NCBI RefSeq assembly: GCF_034929435.1
Contig: NZ_JAYFUM010000003.1
Coordinates: 62,001-126,000, forward strand
Direction of reading: 5' to 3'
DNA: 64,000 bases
Source of the DNA: Arcicella rigui
Lineage (GTDB): Bacteria > Bacteroidota > Bacteroidia > Cytophagales > Spirosomataceae
Positions 61,213 to 64,000 of the stretch are shown one piece after another; position 1 is the first letter of the stretch; every line of letters starts with the position of its first letter. The position numbers and the translations under genes are program-made. A model generated the notes under the pieces. It worked only from the letters and a program-made list of their open reading frames with translations, searched no databases and was not told where the DNA came from.

Positions 61213-61226
61213 TTTTATAGAGAGTC

Positions 61227-63260
61227 CTATTTTACCTTTAATACTGATGCACCTAATGGAGGTAAAGTCAATGAAATAGAGTAAGCCTTTCCTTGCCAAG
61301 CAATTTCATCAGCCATGATGAGTGATTTATTTGTTTTTCCACTTCCCCAGAATTCATGGCTATCTGAGTTGAAAATTTCGGCCCAAATGCCTTGCATTGG
61401 CACGCCAATACGATAATTTTCTCTTGGAAGCGGTGTCATGTTCAGAATAATAATAAGTTGTTCTTTATGTACATTTCCTTTTCTGGCATATACAACTACT
61501 GAATTATTTCTATCTGAAGTATCAATCCATTCAAAGCCATCTTGAGAGAATTGTTTTTCGTAAAGTGCTGCTTCGGTTTTGTACAGATGATTCAGTGCTT
61601 TCATTAAGTTCTGAACACCACGATGTGGAGCGTGTTCTAAAAGCCACCAATCCAAACTTTTCTCAAAGTTCCACTCAGAAGTTTGTCCAAATTCACCTCC
61701 CATAAATAGAAGATTTGTTCCTGGGTGAGTGAACATATAAGAGAAAAGCAAACGTAAATTAGCGAATCTTTGCCATTCATCTCCAGGCATTTTTTCAAGA
61801 AGCGACTTTTTGCCATACACAATTTCATCGTGTGAGAGTGGCAACATAAAGTTCTCTGAGAAAGCATATACCGTAGAGAAAGTAAGCTGGTCTTGATGAT
61901 GACGGCGATACATTGGGTCTTTTGCAAAGTACTTCAAGGTATCATTCATCCAGCCCATCATCCATTTTTGACCAAAGCCCAAGCCTCCTGTGTAAATCGG
62001 TCTTGAAACACCTGTAAATGAAGTTGATTCTTCAGCAATTACCTGAATATCTGGAAATTGTGAGTACAAGGTTTCGTTAAGTTCTTTGAATAAAGAAATG
62101 GCTTCAAGATTGTGGTTACCTCCGAAAATATTAGGTTCCCATTCACCTGCATTTCTTGAATAATCCAAGTATAACATTGAAGCAACAGCATCTACTCTTA
62201 ATCCGTCTGCATGGTAGCGTTCTAACCAGTAAATGGCATTCGAGATTAAAAAGCTGCGTACTTCATTACGTCCGTAATTGAAAATATATGATTTCCAGTC
62301 TGGATGGTAACCTCTTCGCATATCTGGATGTTCGTATAAATGTGTGCCATCGTACTCATAAAGACCATGAGCATCTCCAGGGAAGTGAGAAGGAACCCAG
62401 TCAAGCAAGACGCCAATATCGTTTTTATGACATTCTTCTACCAAGTACATAAAGTCTTGTGGCGTACCAAATCTCGAAGAAGGAGCAAAGTAGCCTAATA
62501 CTTGATAACCCCACGATGGTTCGTAAGGGTGTTCCATTACAGGCATAAACTCGATATGAGTAAAGCCCATGTCTTTTACATAGTTGACTAATTGGTCGGC
62601 AAGTTCAACAAAGGTTAATTTTTCATTACCATTTTTTCTTCTCCATGAACCTACGTGTACTTCATAGACTGACATCGGTGAACTTAGTGAATTTTTTGTA
62701 TGACGTTTTGCCATCCATTCACTGTCTGTCCATTCGTACCAGTTATCCCAAACAATAGAAGCTGTAAGGGGTGGAACTTCAAAATGTTGGGCATAAGGGT
62801 CCATTTTTTCAAGGAAAGTTCCATTTTGTGTTTCAATACAAAATTTATAGATTTCTCCTTTACCAATATGAGGCACAAAACCTTCCCAAATACCAGAAGA
62901 ATCCCAACGCACAAAGAGTTGGTGAGAGAATTTATCCCAATAGTTAAAGTTACCAATGACAGACACACTTTTGGCTGAAGGAGCCCAAACTGAGAAATAA
63001 ACCCCTGGTACGCCTTGATATTCTGTTAAATGAGAACCAAACTTTTCAAAAAGTCTGTAATGTTTACCCGATTTGAATAGACTTATGTCGAAATCAGAAA
63101 AACGGCTAAATACTTCTACATTTTTAAGAATCACTGGGGCAGGTGGTTGAGTTTCTTCTGTGGCTGTTACGACTGTTTCGGTTATTAAAGGTTCTTTTTT
63201 ACTCACTTTTTTCTTACTTTTTTCGGTTGTTTGAGTAGTTACTTTTGACGTTTTTGCCAT
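61227..63260 (-). CDS. glgB: 1,4-alpha-glucan branching enzyme
   Basis: 677 residues. A Lys/Thr-rich N-terminal extension (about 1-45) precedes the CBM48 domain (GVPGVYFSVWAPSAKSVSVIGNFNYW) and the GH13 barrel: HIEFMPVMEHPYEPSWGYQ, nucleophile Asp in GLRVDAVASMLYLDY, acid/base Glu in IAEESTSF, and LSHDEIVYGK. The C-terminal beta domain ends with LTLPPLGASVLKVK. It makes alpha-1,6 branches in glycogen. With the maltokinase gene nearby, it fits a glycogen or trehalose-linked glucan pathway. The charged extension is unusual in length and could be a localisation tail. Confidence 0.96.
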   Translation of the reverse strand: MAKTSKVTTQTTEKSKKKVSKKEPLITETVVTATEETQPPAPVILKNVEVFSRFSDFDISLFKSGKHYRLFEKFGSHLTEYQGVPGVYFSVWAPSAKSVSVIGNFNYWDKFSHQLFVRWDSSGIWEGFVPHIGKGEIYKFCIETQNGTFLEKMDPYAQHFEVPPLTASIVWDNWYEWTDSEWMAKRHTKNSLSSPMSVYEVHVGSWRRKNGNEKLTFVELADQLVNYVKDMGFTHIEFMPVMEHPYEPSWGYQVLGYFAPSSRFGTPQDFMYLVEECHKNDIGVLLDWVPSHFPGDAHGLYEYDGTHLYEHPDMRRGYHPDWKSYIFNYGRNEVRSFLISNAIYWLERYHADGLRVDAVASMLYLDYSRNAGEWEPNIFGGNHNLEAISLFKELNETLYSQFPDIQVIAEESTSFTGVSRPIYTGGLGFGQKWMMGWMNDTLKYFAKDPMYRRHHQDQLTFSTVYAFSENFMLPLSHDEIVYGKKSLLEKMPGDEWQRFANLRLLFSYMFTHPGTNLLFMGGEFGQTSEWNFEKSLDWWLLEHAPHRGVQNLMKALNHLYKTEAALYEKQFSQDGFEWIDTSDRNNSVVVYARKGNVHKEQLIIILNMTPLPRENYRIGVPMQGIWAEIFNSDSHEFWGSGKTNKSLIMADEIAWQGKAYSISLTLPPLGASVLKVK

Positions 63261-63601
63261 TTTGTTTATAGTTAATGGATTTTTTGCAAAGAAAATTAAT
63301 ATCGAGTTTTGGTAAAGATAAAGTTTCTTTTGAACAGATGGAATACACCTATTAAATTAATCAATAATAGTTCTATTCAGTCGTTGAGAGATGATTATGA
63401 AAATATAAATATTTTCACGGAAAAGTCTATTTTTTTATCAAATATACAACATTTAAGTTTTTTTACTAATGCTTATGTTGATTTTTAATCAAAAAAAATG
63501 AAGATTCTTATCGTATTTTGAAAGGATAAATGAGGGTTACTTGCTCACGATGTTTGAAATTTTGCATCATCATGAGCAAGTAATTTATGGTAAAGATAAG
63601 C
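63261..63601. other. Gap between pyrB end and glgB start
   Basis: 341 bp, AT-rich, with no convincing ORF. An 11-base perfect hairpin TTACTTGCTCA (63537-63547) / TGAGCAAGTAA (63573-63583) lies 19 bp past the pyrB stop and is probably its transcript end, though no T-run follows. The glgB promoter could not be fixed. Confidence 0.5.
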
Positions 63602-64000
63602 TTAATTTTGACCTGCTAAAAGATAGAGTACTGCCATTCTAACAGCTACTCCATTTTCTACTTGGTCGAGAATGATAGAGTGATGCGAATCGGCTGCATC
63701 TGAACTCAATTCAACTCCTCTGTTGATTGGTCCGGGGTGCATCACAACGATTTCTTTGTTTAAATCGTCTAACATTTTTTTATTAATCCCAAAGTACAAA
63801 GAGTACTCTCTTAAAGTTGGGAAATATTTGATTTGCTGTCTTTCTAATTGGATTCTCAGAACATTGGCCACATCACACCAAGCCAAGGCTTCTTTTACAT
63901 TGTGTGATACTTTTACGCCAAGTTCATTTACGTAGCGTGGAATCAAGGTAGAAGGGCCGCAAAGCATTACATCTGCTCCTTGTTTTTTCAGAGCGAAAAT
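63602..64000 (-). CDS. pyrB: Aspartate carbamoyltransferase, C-terminal part
   Basis: The frame stays open to the window end, so the gene starts beyond it; about 132 C-terminal residues are visible. They contain the ornithine/aspartate-binding domain with GPSTLIPRYVNELGVKV, ADVMLCGPS and the ATCase hallmark HPGPINRGVELSSDAAD with the aspartate-binding RGVEL. It condenses carbamoyl phosphate and aspartate in pyrimidine synthesis. The 11 codons before the first visible Met (IFALKKQGADV) continue the family pattern, confirming that Met is internal. Confidence 0.95.
   Translation of the reverse strand: MFALKKQGADVMLCGPSTLIPRYVNELGVKVSHNVKEALAWCDVANVLRIQLERQQIKYFPTLREYSLYFGINKKMLDDLNKEIVVMHPGPINRGVELSSDAADSHHSIILDQVENGVAVRMAVLYLLAGQN

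Larger units (their letters stand above)
60310..61226. other. 917-bp structured intergenic region without long ORF
   Basis: Between the convergent decarboxylase-like gene and glgB. It has no frame above about 20 codons that looks coding. It contains a promoter-like site (60341-60371), a terminator hairpin (60653-60691), a hairpin with a GGCGG loop (60980-61020), two exact copies of TTATGGCGGTAA (60995 and 61046), a second terminator-like hairpin (61124-61167) and the glgB terminator. Two tiny frames both start Met-Ala-Val from these copies. Confidence 0.7.

Noticed and set aside
56451..63260. Complete GlgE alpha-glucan operon
   Set aside because: Maltokinase and glgB are present, but unrelated genes on both strands lie between them and GlgE and TreS are absent from the window.

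Overview
The window is AT-rich chromosomal DNA from a member of the Bacteroidota, most likely a free-living Cytophagales bacterium (Spirosomataceae or close relatives; a guess from gene style, not a database match). The signs are two SusC/SusD pairs, a hybrid one-protein two-component regulator, a SusCD-linked ECF sigma factor, lipid A/heptose genes of a Gram-negative, the carboxyspermidine route to spermidine, and several promoter-like sites of the Bacteroidota TTG-N18-21-TAnnTTTG type.

Left part (1-21.7 kb), carbohydrate uptake. A SusC (cut by the window edge), SusD, fucose-permease-type MFS transporter and sugar epimerase form one plus-strand operon. Convergent to it is an operon of a short hybrid histidine kinase/AraC regulator with almost no periplasmic sensor and a second FucP-like protein that has lost a key acidic residue; together they may sense sugar as a transporter-type receptor. 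Two outer amidohydrolase-family proteins follow on the minus strand. A second SusCD locus is led by an ECF sigma factor with a perfect LacI-type palindrome upstream, a secreted GH2 enzyme with the NxK signature of beta-glucuronidases, and an orphan N-terminal piece of a FecR-like anti-sigma factor.

Middle part (21.7-45 kb), mostly housekeeping with accessory inserts. The spermidine genes (carboxynorspermidine dehydrogenase and decarboxylase) are split by an Rpn-type nuclease gene. Then come membrane proteins, an NlpC/P60 lipoprotein, DinB, Tex, an M20 amidohydrolase, an ElaA-type acetyltransferase, a PBP1-type binding protein and hemL. Between hemL and a two-gene ATPase/HNH module resembling Septu (PtuA/PtuB) anti-phage defence lies a 209-bp array of ten 21-bp units that nearly all begin with GAGGAA. 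A PemK/MazF-type toxin with its antitoxin, a glycosyltransferase, hldD, a pterin synthase and lpxB follow.

Right part (45-64 kb), core metabolism: acyltransferase, M50 protease, HAD hydrolase and accA, a beta-CASP nuclease, a CAP-domain protein, a DUF6807 protein, pyruvate dehydrogenase E2, two identical tRNA-Glu genes with separate terminators, maltokinase, rfbC, pyrF, a decarboxylase-like protein, glgB, and the end of pyrB. The 917-bp gap between the decarboxylase-like gene and glgB is structured, with a strong promoter-like site, four hairpins and no good ORF, and may encode a small RNA.

Intergenic DNA carries many long perfect inverted repeats at convergent gene ends, and a family of hairpins built from 7- or 8-bp repeated words.
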